Origin: Rhodocyclaceae bacterium
GTDB lineage: Bacteria; Pseudomonadota; Gammaproteobacteria; Burkholderiales; Rhodocyclaceae
Direction: 5' to 3'
Length of the DNA: 64,000 nt
Assembly: GCA_028713915.1 (NCBI GenBank)
Contig: JAQTNK010000003.1
Span: 20,775-84,774, forward strand
The translations under genes and the position numbers were made by a program. Within the stretch, counting starts at the first letter, position 1. Every line of letters begins with the position of its first letter. This document shows positions 36,506 to 44,589 of the stretch, one piece after another. The notes under the pieces were generated by a model. That model saw nothing but the letters and a program-made list of their open reading frames with translations, did no database searches and was not told the DNA's origin.

Positions 36506-38140
36506 CTAAACGGGTTTGATGGTGGCTTCGTCGATGCTGGCGTCGAACAGGTTGATCGCGGCCTGGACGAAGGGGTCTTGTTCGATGGCGGCGACGGCGC
36601 GCTCGTGGCGTTCGCGCTTCTCGCTCCTGGCGCGCTCGGCCGGCGTCACGCCCGCCGCCGCGGCAACTTCGAGCACGAGGCGCAGCGGCCGGCCATAGTG
36701 GTTCTGCAACTCGGTCTGCAGCTTGTCCTGCTGCAGCTTGCCTTGCAGGTGCTTGTGGGCCGGCGGCAGGCGCAGCGTGATCTGGTCGCGGCCGAGTTCC
36801 GCCAGTTCGCAATGCTGCGCCAGTTGTCGCGCCATGCCGTTCAGCGGCAGGCGCGCGACCAGGGCATGCCAGTCGTCGTCGACGACCGGCGCGGACGCCG
36901 CGGCAGCAGCCGGGGCCGATGCGGCTGGGGCGGACGCGGCCAGCGGCACGGCGGTGGCGGCAAGCGGGGCGACACGTGTCGCGGCGGGTTTGGCGAGCGC
37001 CGCGGCCGGCGCCGGCCGCGCCCCGGCGCCCGGTGTGGCGGCCCGCTGCGCGCCGCCGGCGTCCGGCTTGAAAGCGTGCAGGCGCAGCAGCGTCATGGTG
37101 AAGCCCGCGTATTCGTCGGGCGCCAGGTCGAGGTCTTCGCGGCCATGGATGGCGATCTGGTAGCACAGCTGCAGGAACTCGGGATCGAAGGCCGCCGCGT
37201 AGGGGGCCAGCTTGTCGCGCTCGCCGTCGTCGGCGATGGCCTGCGGCGCGAACTGCGCCAAGGCGATGCGATGGAACAGCGTCGCCAGTTCCTGCAACGC
37301 GGAATCGAAGGAGAGGCTGCGCGCATCCATCGACTCGGCCACCGTCACCATGGCCTGGATGTCGTTGGCCCGCAGCGCATCGAGCAGGGCGTAGAGATAA
37401 TCGTCGCCGACCGTGCCGAGCATGTCGCGCACGCCGGCCTCCTCGACCTTGCCGGCGCCGTGGGCGATGGCCTGGTCGAGCAGCGACAAGGCGTCGCGCA
37501 TGCTGCCCGCCGCGCCCTTGGCGATGTGCCGCAAGGCGGCCGGCTCGAAGACGACGCCTTCCTGGCCGAGGATGTTCGTCAAGTGCTCGACGATATGGCC
37601 GAGCGGCATCTGCTTCAAGTTGAATTGCAGGCAGCGGCTGAGCACCGTCACCGGAATCTTCTGCGGGTCGGTGGTGGCGAGGATGAACTTGACGTGCTCG
37701 GGCGGTTCCTCCAGCGTCTTCAGCATGGCGTTGAAGGCGTGGCCGGAGAGCTGGTGCACTTCGTCGATCACATAGACCTTGAAGCGGCCGCGCGTCGGCG
37801 CGTAGGTCGCCTTCTCCAGCAGCCCGGTCATGTCCTCGACGCCGCGGTTGGAGGCGGCATCAAGCTCCATGTAGTCGACGAAGCGGCCGCCGTCGATCTC
37901 GAGACACGAAGAACAGACGCCGCAGGGCGTCGAGCTGACGCCGGCCTCGCAATTGAGCGCCTTCGCCATGATGCGCGCGATGGTGGTCTTGCCGACGCCG
38001 CGCGTGCCGGTGAAGAGATAGGCGTGATGGAGGCGCTGCTGGTCGAGCGCGTGCGTCAGCGCGCGCACGACATGCTCCTGCCCGACCAGCGTCGCAAACG
38101 ATTTCGGGCGCCATTTGCGCGCCAGGACTTGGTAACTCAT
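36506..38140 (-). CDS. dnaX: DNA polymerase III subunit gamma/tau
   Basis: A 544-residue clamp-loader ATPase: MSYQVLARKWRPKSFATLVG, Walker A GTRGVGKTTIARIMAK, zinc-binding cysteines (CEAGVSSTPCGVCSSC), DEVHQLSGHAFNAMLKTLEE, and sensor TTDPQKIPVTVLSRC. After about residue 370 comes an alanine/proline-rich linker, then the tau domain (LARLPLNGMARQLAQHCELA). I did not find an obvious slippery heptamer for a gamma frameshift. ybaB and recR follow. 4.5S RNA lies about 0.7 kb upstream, with a Spy-like gene between. Confidence 0.96.
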   Translation of the reverse strand: MSYQVLARKWRPKSFATLVGQEHVVRALTHALDQQRLHHAYLFTGTRGVGKTTIARIMAKALNCEAGVSSTPCGVCSSCLEIDGGRFVDYMELDAASNRGVEDMTGLLEKATYAPTRGRFKVYVIDEVHQLSGHAFNAMLKTLEEPPEHVKFILATTDPQKIPVTVLSRCLQFNLKQMPLGHIVEHLTNILGQEGVVFEPAALRHIAKGAAGSMRDALSLLDQAIAHGAGKVEEAGVRDMLGTVGDDYLYALLDALRANDIQAMVTVAESMDARSLSFDSALQELATLFHRIALAQFAPQAIADDGERDKLAPYAAAFDPEFLQLCYQIAIHGREDLDLAPDEYAGFTMTLLRLHAFKPDAGGAQRAATPGAGARPAPAAALAKPAATRVAPLAATAVPLAASAPAASAPAAAAASAPVVDDDWHALVARLPLNGMARQLAQHCELAELGRDQITLRLPPAHKHLQGKLQQDKLQTELQNHYGRPLRLVLEVAAAAGVTPAERARSEKRERHERAVAAIEQDPFVQAAINLFDASIDEATIKPV

Positions 38141-38229
38141 TGGCCGATTCTAACAAACCGGGCGCGCCGATTTGCATCGGCGCGCCCGCTAGTTGTCGGC
38201 TCCGGCCGCCGCAGCGGCCGCCTGCCCCG

Positions 38230-38724
38230 TCAGCCCTTGGCCTTCGGCGCGCCAGGACCGCCGCGGCGCTGCATCGGCCCGCCGAAGACGCCGTGCTTGT
38301 CGGCGATGGCCTTTTGTTCCGGCGTCAGTCCATCGTAAAGGCGCGTGAACGACTCGTTGACCGATTCCATCGCCGCCGTGCGCGCCTTCATGATGTCGAT
38401 CATGCGGTTCATGCGTTCGGGCGCCGGCGCCGGGGTCTGGGCGTTGTCGCGCATGGCTTTCATGCCCGCGCCCGCCGTCGTCTTCACCTTGTCGGCGAAT
38501 GCTTGCCAGAGCGGTTCTTGCTGCGGCGTGATCTTGAGTTCGGACTTGAACTGCGACAGGTGTTGGTCGACCCGCGCCGCGGGATCGCCCATCATGCGCA
38601 TGCCGTGCATGCCGCCCGGCCCCTGGCCTTCGCAGGCGGCGCCGGGTTCGGCCTGGGCGGCGACGCCGAAAGCCAGGGCAGTGGTAGCCAAAAGAGCGGC
38701 GACAGTCTTGCTGTTGATTTTCAT
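38230..38724 (-). CDS. Periplasmic Spy/CpxP-like LTXXQ-motif protein
   Basis: A 164-residue protein with a signal peptide (MKINSKTVAALLATTALAFG, cut after AQA). Two LTXXQ-like motifs (ITPQQEPLWQAF and LTPEQKAIADKHG) lie on helices typical of Spy/CpxP chaperones; the N-terminal part is Gly/Met/His-rich (GPGGMHGMRMMG), which might bind metal. It probably works in envelope stress. AAGGAG lies 7 bp before the ATG at 38724; the longer frame to 38928 runs into 4.5S RNA and is not coding. Confidence 0.85.
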   Translation of the reverse strand: MKINSKTVAALLATTALAFGVAAQAEPGAACEGQGPGGMHGMRMMGDPAARVDQHLSQFKSELKITPQQEPLWQAFADKVKTTAGAGMKAMRDNAQTPAPAPERMNRMIDIMKARTAAMESVNESFTRLYDGLTPEQKAIADKHGVFGGPMQRRGGPGAPKAKG

Positions 38725-38851
38725 CGTGATCTCCTTGTGGAAAATGCCGTTGGGTGGACGGCATTCGACCATGCCAACGTGAGCCGGATATGTCGGCGCG
38801 ATGGCACTTTGTATTTTTTTGTGTCGCGGAGATGGAACTCGGCGGAGGGGT

Positions 38852-38956
38852 GGGCGGCGAGCCTTACCCCCGGCACTTGCAGTAAATGGCTGTGGCTGCT
38901 TCCTTCCGGACCTGACCAGGTTCACCACCCCACAATGCGGGGAGGCCCGCCGCCGC
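38852..38956 (-). ncRNA. ffs: 4.5S RNA (bacterial SRP RNA)
   Basis: On the minus strand the tip of the hairpin carries the invariant SRP motif GGTCAGGTCCGGAAGGAAGC, and the ends GGCGGCG and CGCCGCC pair to close one long hairpin. It binds Ffh for cotranslational membrane targeting. A TAACAT box at 38964-38959 is a possible -10. The spot upstream of dnaX is common, although here a Spy-like gene lies between. Confidence 0.93.
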
Positions 38957-38971
38957 GAATGTTAGCACGGA

Positions 38972-39250
38972 TCACCCGCCGCCCCGCTGGAAGAACAGCG
39001 CGAAGCGGCGCATGAAGCGCTCGACATCCCGTTCATCCCAGCCGGGAAATTCCACGTCCACGCGCAGGCATTCCATCGCCACGCCGCCAAAGGCACGCGA
39101 AGGCAACAGCGTCAGATGCATGCGCCAGCCCGAGGCGCCGATCAGCGCGTCGCCCTGCTCGCTGAAGGCCTCGCCGTCGACGGCGGCCGGCAGCAGGCGC
39201 AGGAACTCTTCGCGCGAGACGGTCGCTTCGAAGCTGCGTGGCATCAACAT
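38972..39250 (-). CDS. Small protein of unknown function at the end of the aor operon
   Basis: A 92-residue protein I do not recognise: MLMPRSFEATVSREEFLRLL, then WRMHLTLLPSRAFGGVAMEC and a basic C terminus VERFMRRFALFFQRGGG. No signal peptide or membrane span. It starts 12 bp after the MoaD-like gene on the same strand, so it is probably the last gene of the operon and may serve cofactor insertion or enzyme assembly (inference). Ends in two or three glycines, which recalls sulfur-carrier tails but is likely chance. Confidence 0.7.
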   Translation of the reverse strand: MLMPRSFEATVSREEFLRLLPAAVDGEAFSEQGDALIGASGWRMHLTLLPSRAFGGVAMECLRVDVEFPGWDERDVERFMRRFALFFQRGGG

Positions 39251-39262
39251 CGCCCGGACACC

Positions 39263-39517
39263 TCAGCCGCCGGCAATCGGCGGCCACACCGCCAGCGTTT
39301 CCCCGGCGCGCAGGACGCGCCCGTCGCGCTGGGCCGGCGGCACGAAGTTGCCGTCGATGAGCACCAGGTGGCACATCGCGCGCGGCAGCCGGAAACGCTC
39401 GATCAGGTCGATGACGGTCGTGCCCTCCGGCACTTCCACGTCGACGGCGTTGGTGCGGCGCGCAGCGTCGGGCAGGTAGTCGGAAAGCATGGCGTAGGCC
39501 TTGAACGTCACTTTCAC
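39263..39517 (-). CDS. aorD: MoaD/ThiS-family sulfur-carrier protein of the aor operon
   Basis: An 84-residue beta-grasp protein ending PPIAGG, the double glycine that is thiocarboxylated. MoaD proteins supply sulfur for the pterin dithiolene of molybdenum or tungsten cofactors; a dedicated copy in the operon suits a tungsten enzyme. The start is GTG at 39517, which overlaps the stop of the preceding FAD subunit (GTGA). GGAAAAG is just upstream. Symbol follows the Aromatoleum aor nomenclature and is tentative. Confidence 0.85.
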   Translation of the reverse strand: MKVTFKAYAMLSDYLPDAARRTNAVDVEVPEGTTVIDLIERFRLPRAMCHLVLIDGNFVPPAQRDGRVLRAGETLAVWPPIAGG

Positions 39518-40758
39518 GCGATCTTTTCCGTCGCCGCAAGGTAGGCCGACATGAACTGCGACGGATCGGCGAGCAGGCGCTCGCGCCAGGCACCGAGCGG
39601 CACGCGTCCCTGGATCAAGCCGCGCAGCGCGCCGACGTGATCGGTCTGACCCACCGTGGTGGCGCCGATCAGGCGCTCGCCGCCGAACTGCAAAGACAGG
39701 TAGCGATGGTGGGCGGCATCGACGAGTTCCACGCTCTCGCCGCCTTCCTCGCCCTGCCACTGGCCGAACGAACAGGAGACGAGGCCGAGCGTGTCGAGCA
39801 CGTTGATGGCCAGGCTGCCGACGAAGCTCGTGTCGCCGCCGGCCATGTTCACCGCCGCGATGCGCGCCTGCTCGACGGCGTTGGGCTGGATGGCGTTGAT
39901 CTGGTACTTGCCGTAGAGGCAGTCGCGCGACTCGGCGACGTCGCCGGCGGCGAAGACGCCCGGCAGGTTGGTGCGCATGTGCGCGTCCACGACGATGCCG
40001 TGCTCGATGGCGACGCCGCTGCCGGCGAGAAAGTCGATGCCCGGCTTGACGCCGACGACGCTCAGATAGAGATCGGCCGGCAAGGTCTCGCCGGTCGTCG
40101 TCGTCACCTTGAGGCTGTTGCCGGCGCGCTCGATGCGCGCCGTCTGCGTCTTGCCCATGATGCGCACGCCGCGGCTTTCGCACCAGCGTCCGATCATCTC
40201 GCTGGCCTTGGGCGGCATCATGCGCGAGACCATGCGCCCGCTGCGCACGAGGATCGTCAGGTCGGCGCCGCGCGACACCAGGCCCTGGATGATGATGCAG
40301 CCGACGAAGCCCGCACCCATCTGCACGACGCGCGTGCCGGGACGCACTTGCGCCATGATCGCCCGCGCGTCGGCGAGCGTCCAGCAGCTATGCACGCCCG
40401 GCAGGTCGATGCCCTCGACCTGCTCGCGGCTCGGCAGCGAGCCGGTGGCGATCAGCAGCCGGTCGTACGGCAGCGCGCGGCCGTCGGCGAGCCGCACCGT
40501 CGTCGCCGCCGTATCCACCGCGGCGGCGCGGCCTTGGATCAGGTCGATGCGATGCTTGCGGTAGTGGTCGGGATCGCGCCGCAGGCGCGCGCCGTCTTCG
40601 CCGATCTTCTGCGACAGCAGATAGGGAATCGCCATGCGCGCATAGGGCAGTTCGCCTTCGCCGTCGAGCACGGTGATGTGCGCCGCCGGATCGAGTTTGC
40701 GCAGCGTTTCCGCCGCCGTGATGCCGGCCGCGCCGGCGCCGATGATGATGTGCTTCAT
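39514..40758 (-). CDS. aorC2: FAD-dependent NAD(P)H oxidoreductase subunit, second copy
   Basis: A 414-residue pyridine-nucleotide disulfide-fold flavoprotein: FAD motif IIIGAGAAGITAAETL, second nucleotide motif VVQMGAGFVGCIII, and the FAD-closing GVFAAGDVAES. It is a paralogue of the preceding gene (31 of the first 51 residues identical) and shares its C-terminal DHVGALRGLIQGR block. In Aromatoleum one AorC transfers electrons between the Fe-S subunit and NAD+; here there are two. GGAGG precedes the ATG at 40758. The suffix 2 is mine. Confidence 0.85.
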   Translation of the reverse strand: MKHIIIGAGAAGITAAETLRKLDPAAHITVLDGEGELPYARMAIPYLLSQKIGEDGARLRRDPDHYRKHRIDLIQGRAAAVDTAATTVRLADGRALPYDRLLIATGSLPSREQVEGIDLPGVHSCWTLADARAIMAQVRPGTRVVQMGAGFVGCIIIQGLVSRGADLTILVRSGRMVSRMMPPKASEMIGRWCESRGVRIMGKTQTARIERAGNSLKVTTTTGETLPADLYLSVVGVKPGIDFLAGSGVAIEHGIVVDAHMRTNLPGVFAAGDVAESRDCLYGKYQINAIQPNAVEQARIAAVNMAGGDTSFVGSLAINVLDTLGLVSCSFGQWQGEEGGESVELVDAAHHRYLSLQFGGERLIGATTVGQTDHVGALRGLIQGRVPLGAWRERLLADPSQFMSAYLAATEKIA

Positions 40759-40781
40759 GCTTCCCTCCGATGCCGCGGCCG

Positions 40782-42029
40782 TCAGGCCGCGGCCTTGTGC
40801 GCCTGCGCGATGTAGGCGGTCATGAACTGCGTCGGATCCTGCAGCAGCTTTTCCTTCCACGGCCCCAGCCGCATCCGCCCCTGCACCAGTCCGCGCAGCG
40901 CGCCGACGTGATCGGTCCAGCCGATGCTGGTGGCGCCGATCAGCACGTCGTCCTTGAATTGCAGGGACAGGTAGCGATAGCGTTCGTCGTCGCAGCGCTC
41001 CACGCCCTCGCCGCCCGCAGCGCCCCACCAGTGGCCGAAAGACGTCGAGATCAAGCCCAGCGCATCGAGCACGTTGATCGCCAGCGCGCCCTGGAAGCGC
41101 GCCTCGCCGCCGGCCATGTTGATGGCGGCGACGCGCGCCTGGTCGGCGGCGTTGGGCTGGATGGCATTGAGCTCGCGCTCGCCGGTATGGAAGCCCGAGG
41201 CCTCGGTGACGTCGCCCGCGGCGTAGATGTTGCGCACTTCCGTGCGCATGTGTTCGTCGACGTGGATGCCCTGGCCCAGCGTCACGCCGCTGCCGGCGAG
41301 AAAGGCGACGTTGGGCTTGACGCCGGCGGCGCAGATGATGGCATCGGCCTCAATGCGCGTGCCGTCGTCGAGCGTGGCGACGAGCGCCTCGCCGGCCGCC
41401 GCGATCGCCGTGACGGCGGCATTCACGTGCACCTCGACGCCCTTCTTCTCGACCCAGTGGCGGATCATGGTGCCGGCCTTTTCCGTCATCATGCGCGGCA
41501 CCATGCGGTCGCCCTTTTCGACGACGCTGAGCTTGACGCCGCGCGCGCAGAGCGCCTCCATGATGATGCAGCCGATGAAGCCGGCACCGATCTGCAGCAC
41601 GCGACTGCCGGGCCGCGCGCGCTCGGCGATGGCGCGCGCGTCGGCCAGCGTCCAGCAGGTGTGCACGCCCGGCAGATCGATGCCCGGCACCGGCGGGCGC
41701 ACCGGGTAGCAACCGCTGGCGATGAGCAGGCGGTCGTAGCCGAGTTCGCTGTCATCGTCGAGAACGACGGTCTGGCTCTCCGGCTCGATGCGCACGACGC
41801 GCCCCTGGCGGAGCTGAATGCCGTGGCGCGCGTAGTGGTCGCCGGCCTTGCGCAAATGCGTGCCGTGATCGGCGATGCTGCCGGTGAGGAAATAGGGAAT
41901 CGCCATGCGCGAATATGGCGCTTCCGGCTCCTCGCCGATCAGCGTGATGTCGGCCTGCGGATCGAAGCGGCGCAGGTTTTCGGCAGCCACGACACCCGCC
42001 GGGCCGTTGCCGATGATGACGTGTTTCAT
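40782..42029 (-). CDS. aorC1: FAD-dependent NAD(P)H oxidoreductase subunit, first copy
   Basis: A 415-residue flavoprotein: VIIGNGPAGVVAAENLRRF, RVLQIGAGFIGCIIMEAL and NIYAAGDVTEASGF mark the FAD and NAD sites. Both dinucleotide motifs are intact, as in the second copy. It follows aorB by 69 bp and precedes the paralogue by 23 bp. It probably takes electrons from AorA clusters to NAD+, or the reverse. The shared C-terminal half suggests tandem duplication. The suffix 1 is mine. Confidence 0.87.
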   Translation of the reverse strand: MKHVIIGNGPAGVVAAENLRRFDPQADITLIGEEPEAPYSRMAIPYFLTGSIADHGTHLRKAGDHYARHGIQLRQGRVVRIEPESQTVVLDDDSELGYDRLLIASGCYPVRPPVPGIDLPGVHTCWTLADARAIAERARPGSRVLQIGAGFIGCIIMEALCARGVKLSVVEKGDRMVPRMMTEKAGTMIRHWVEKKGVEVHVNAAVTAIAAAGEALVATLDDGTRIEADAIICAAGVKPNVAFLAGSGVTLGQGIHVDEHMRTEVRNIYAAGDVTEASGFHTGERELNAIQPNAADQARVAAINMAGGEARFQGALAINVLDALGLISTSFGHWWGAAGGEGVERCDDERYRYLSLQFKDDVLIGATSIGWTDHVGALRGLVQGRMRLGPWKEKLLQDPTQFMTAYIAQAHKAAA

Positions 42030-42098
42030 GGTGTCGTCCTCAGAAAATAAACGCCAGGGCAACCGTTCGTCCGGTCACCCTGGCGTCCGCTTCCGCGC

Positions 42099-43946
42099 TC
42101 AGAGCCCCAGACGTTCGAGCGTCTCTTTCTCGGGCACGCCGGCCGTGTTCCAGCCGCGCACCTGATAGTACTCGGGGATCATCTTGTCGATGCCGCTGAC
42201 GAGCCCCTTGGCCGGGCCGGTCTTGGCCGCTTCGGTCTTGAGGCGCATCGGCAGGTCGTCGTCCTTGGCCGTGAAGCCCGCGGCGAGGTTGAACTGGCGC
42301 TCCATGTTCCAGATGCGCTCGCCCAGTTCGGCCAGGCGTTCGACCGTCCAGCCGCCCTCGCAGGCGGCATCGAGCTGCGGCGCCAGGTCGGCCAGCGACC
42401 AGGCGAAGGTCGTGAAGATGCAGGTGCCCGACGAGTCGAAGGCGCCGGTGGCGTCCTGGAAAGCCTTGACCAGCGCGGGCTTGCCCTCGGTGACGAGCGG
42501 ATCGGTCTTGATCGGGATGCCCAGCACTTCGGAGGCCACGGTGTAGGAACGCAGGTGGCAGGCGCCGCGATTGGAGGTCGCGTAAGTCAGGCCCATGCCC
42601 TGGATGCCGCGCGGATCGTAGGCCGGGAATTCCTGGCTCTTCACCGTCATCGACAGTTCCGGGTGGCCGTACTTGGCCGTCAGGCGCGCCGAGCCCAGCC
42701 CGAGTTCCTTGCCGAAGCCGCGGCCCTCGGCCGTCATGCGCGTGATCTCGAGCAAGGCCTCGGCCGAGCCGAAGGGCGCTGCCGTACCGATCTGCTCCTT
42801 GGTCAGCACGCCCATGGTATAGAGCTCCATCACCGCGCCGACCGTGGCGCCGAAGGTGATCGGGTCCATGCCGTCTTCGTTGCACATCATGTTGGCGACG
42901 GTGAGCGCATCGAGATCGTCGACGCCGCCGGCGGCGCCGAGCGCCCAGGCAGCTTCGTATTCGAGGCCGCCGCTGGCGCCCCAGTATTTCGGATTATTCA
43001 CCACGCTCCAGTGGGTCTTGTCCACTTGCGAGATGCGCCCGCAGGCGATGGTGCAGCCGAAGCAGGCGTTGTTGGTGACGAGGTTGGCCTTGCCGTCGGT
43101 GAGGCGCTTCTCGTGCATCGCCTCGCCGGAAATCTTGCGCGCGCCTTCGAACTGCACGTCCAGCGCATTGCGCGTCGGCAATGCGCCCATCTCGTTGATG
43201 ACGTTCATCAGCACTTGCGTGCCGTACTTGGGCAGGCCCTGGCCGGTGACGGCATTGTCGGCCAGCACCTTCTTCGCCGCCTTGGTCGCCGCCATGAAGG
43301 CCTTGAAGTCGCGGATGCCGGAAACGCCGACGGTGCCGCGCACCGCCACCGCCTTGAGATTCTTCGCGCCCATCACGGCGCCGACGCCGGAACGGCCGGC
43401 AGCGCGGTGCAGATCGTTAATGACGCATGCATAGAGCACGCCGTTCTCGCCGGCGCGGCCGATCGAGGAAACGCGAATCTGCGGGTCCTGGTGGCTGGAC
43501 TTGATGAGCTCCTCGGTCTCCCAGGTGGTCTTCCCCCACAAGTGCGAAGCGTCGCGCAGTTCGGCGACGTCGTCCTGGATCCACAGGTACACGGGCTTTT
43601 CCGACTTGCCCTCGAAGATCACCATGTCCCAGCCGGCCATCTTCAGTTCGGCGCCGAAATAGCCGCCGGAATTCGAGCAGGCGATGGCGCCGGTGAGCGG
43701 GCCCTTGGTGATGATGGAGTAGCGCCCGCCCGTCGATGCCGCGGTGCCGGTGAGCGGCCCCGTCGCCATGATCATCTTGTTCGCCGGCGACAGCGGATCG
43801 ACCTTGGGATCGATCTCTTCCACCAGGTATTTCGTCGCCAGCCCGCGCTGGCCGAGGTATTGCTGCGCCCATTCCATGTTGAGCGGCTCGCTCTTGACGC
43901 TGCCGCTCGTCAGGTCGACGCGAAGAATCTTACGTGCCCATCCCAT
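42099..43946 (-). CDS. aorB: Tungsten-dependent aldehyde:ferredoxin oxidoreductase, large subunit
   Basis: A 615-residue AOR-family enzyme, the usual length. The N-terminal domain has MGWARKILRVDLTSG, GLATKYLVEE, IMATGPLTGTAASTGGRYS and GPLTGAIACSNSGGYFGAEL (cofactor binding), then NACFGCTIACGR for the [4Fe-4S] cluster and CHLRSYTVASEVLG with the nearby DPRGIQGMGLTYATSNRG region. It oxidises aldehydes to acids at a bis-pterin W or Mo site; metal type is inferred from family. It sits directly downstream of aorA (18 bp). Confidence 0.94.
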   Translation of the reverse strand: MGWARKILRVDLTSGSVKSEPLNMEWAQQYLGQRGLATKYLVEEIDPKVDPLSPANKMIMATGPLTGTAASTGGRYSIITKGPLTGAIACSNSGGYFGAELKMAGWDMVIFEGKSEKPVYLWIQDDVAELRDASHLWGKTTWETEELIKSSHQDPQIRVSSIGRAGENGVLYACVINDLHRAAGRSGVGAVMGAKNLKAVAVRGTVGVSGIRDFKAFMAATKAAKKVLADNAVTGQGLPKYGTQVLMNVINEMGALPTRNALDVQFEGARKISGEAMHEKRLTDGKANLVTNNACFGCTIACGRISQVDKTHWSVVNNPKYWGASGGLEYEAAWALGAAGGVDDLDALTVANMMCNEDGMDPITFGATVGAVMELYTMGVLTKEQIGTAAPFGSAEALLEITRMTAEGRGFGKELGLGSARLTAKYGHPELSMTVKSQEFPAYDPRGIQGMGLTYATSNRGACHLRSYTVASEVLGIPIKTDPLVTEGKPALVKAFQDATGAFDSSGTCIFTTFAWSLADLAPQLDAACEGGWTVERLAELGERIWNMERQFNLAAGFTAKDDDLPMRLKTEAAKTGPAKGLVSGIDKMIPEYYQVRGWNTAGVPEKETLERLGL

Positions 43947-43964
43947 GTTCGTCTCCTTAACGGC

Positions 43965-44444
43965 TCAAGCGCCGGCGTTGGCTTGCGTATCGGTCTTCGC
44001 GGCCCACTGCCGCATCTTTTCCAGCCCGGTCCAGTCGGCATCGACGTAGCTGATGGCGCCGGTCGGGCAAGCCGCCGCGCAGGCCGGGTCGCCGCCGCAA
44101 AGGTCGCACTTCTGCACCTTGCCGCTGTCATGGACATAATTGATGGTGCCGAACGGGCAGGCGATGGTGCACACCTTGCAGCCGACGCAGGTCGATTCCA
44201 GCACCACCTTGGCGCCCGTGGCGGCGTCGATCTTGATCGCCTCCACCGGGCAGGCGTTCATGCACCAGGCCTCGGCGCACTGCGTGCAGGTGTAAGGCAC
44301 CTTGCGGCCGGCGTCTTCGAAGCTGAACACCTTGATGCGGGACTTGGCGAGGTTGAACTGGCCGTAGTTCTCGTAAGAGCAGGCCATTTCGCATTGAAGG
44401 CACCCCGTGCACTTGTTGGGGTCGATATGGAGTGATTTCTGCAT
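43965..44444 (-). CDS. aorA: Four-cluster ferredoxin-like subunit of the aldehyde oxidoreductase
   Basis: A 159-residue Fe-S protein with four CxxC-type groups suited to four [4Fe-4S] clusters: CTGCLQCEMAC, CTQCAEAWCMNACP, CVGCKVCTIACP and CDLCGGDPACAAACP. It would carry electrons from AorB to the FAD subunits. Start 44444 (MQKSLHIDPNKC) is preferred; the upstream frame to 44555 covers the operator region. First structural gene after the regulator. Confidence 0.93.
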   Translation of the reverse strand: MQKSLHIDPNKCTGCLQCEMACSYENYGQFNLAKSRIKVFSFEDAGRKVPYTCTQCAEAWCMNACPVEAIKIDAATGAKVVLESTCVGCKVCTIACPFGTINYVHDSGKVQKCDLCGGDPACAAACPTGAISYVDADWTGLEKMRQWAAKTDTQANAGA

Positions 44445-44544
44445 GTCTGCTCCGTGGCTGGTGCACCCTGAGTCATCGGCCGGTTCGTCGCCCCGCCACC
44501 GCTCCATCTCCAGCGCCTCGCCAGGATGCGTCGCACCGGCACCG

Positions 44545-44566
44545 AATATGCACAAATTAGCATATT
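44545..44566. promoter_or_regulatory. Perfect inverted repeat, candidate AorR operator
   Basis: AATATGC (44545-44551), 8-bp spacer, GCATATT (44560-44566). It is an AT-rich island in the 145-bp gap between aorR and aorA, about 100 bp upstream of aorA. ModE-type proteins bind AT-rich inverted repeats, so this is the natural site for AorR. Confidence 0.5.
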
Positions 44567-44589
44567 TTGCCGACGGCCGCCAGCAGCCG

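Noticed and set aside
36506-38140. Programmed frameshift in dnaX
   Set aside because: No poly-A slippery heptamer with a following hairpin was evident.
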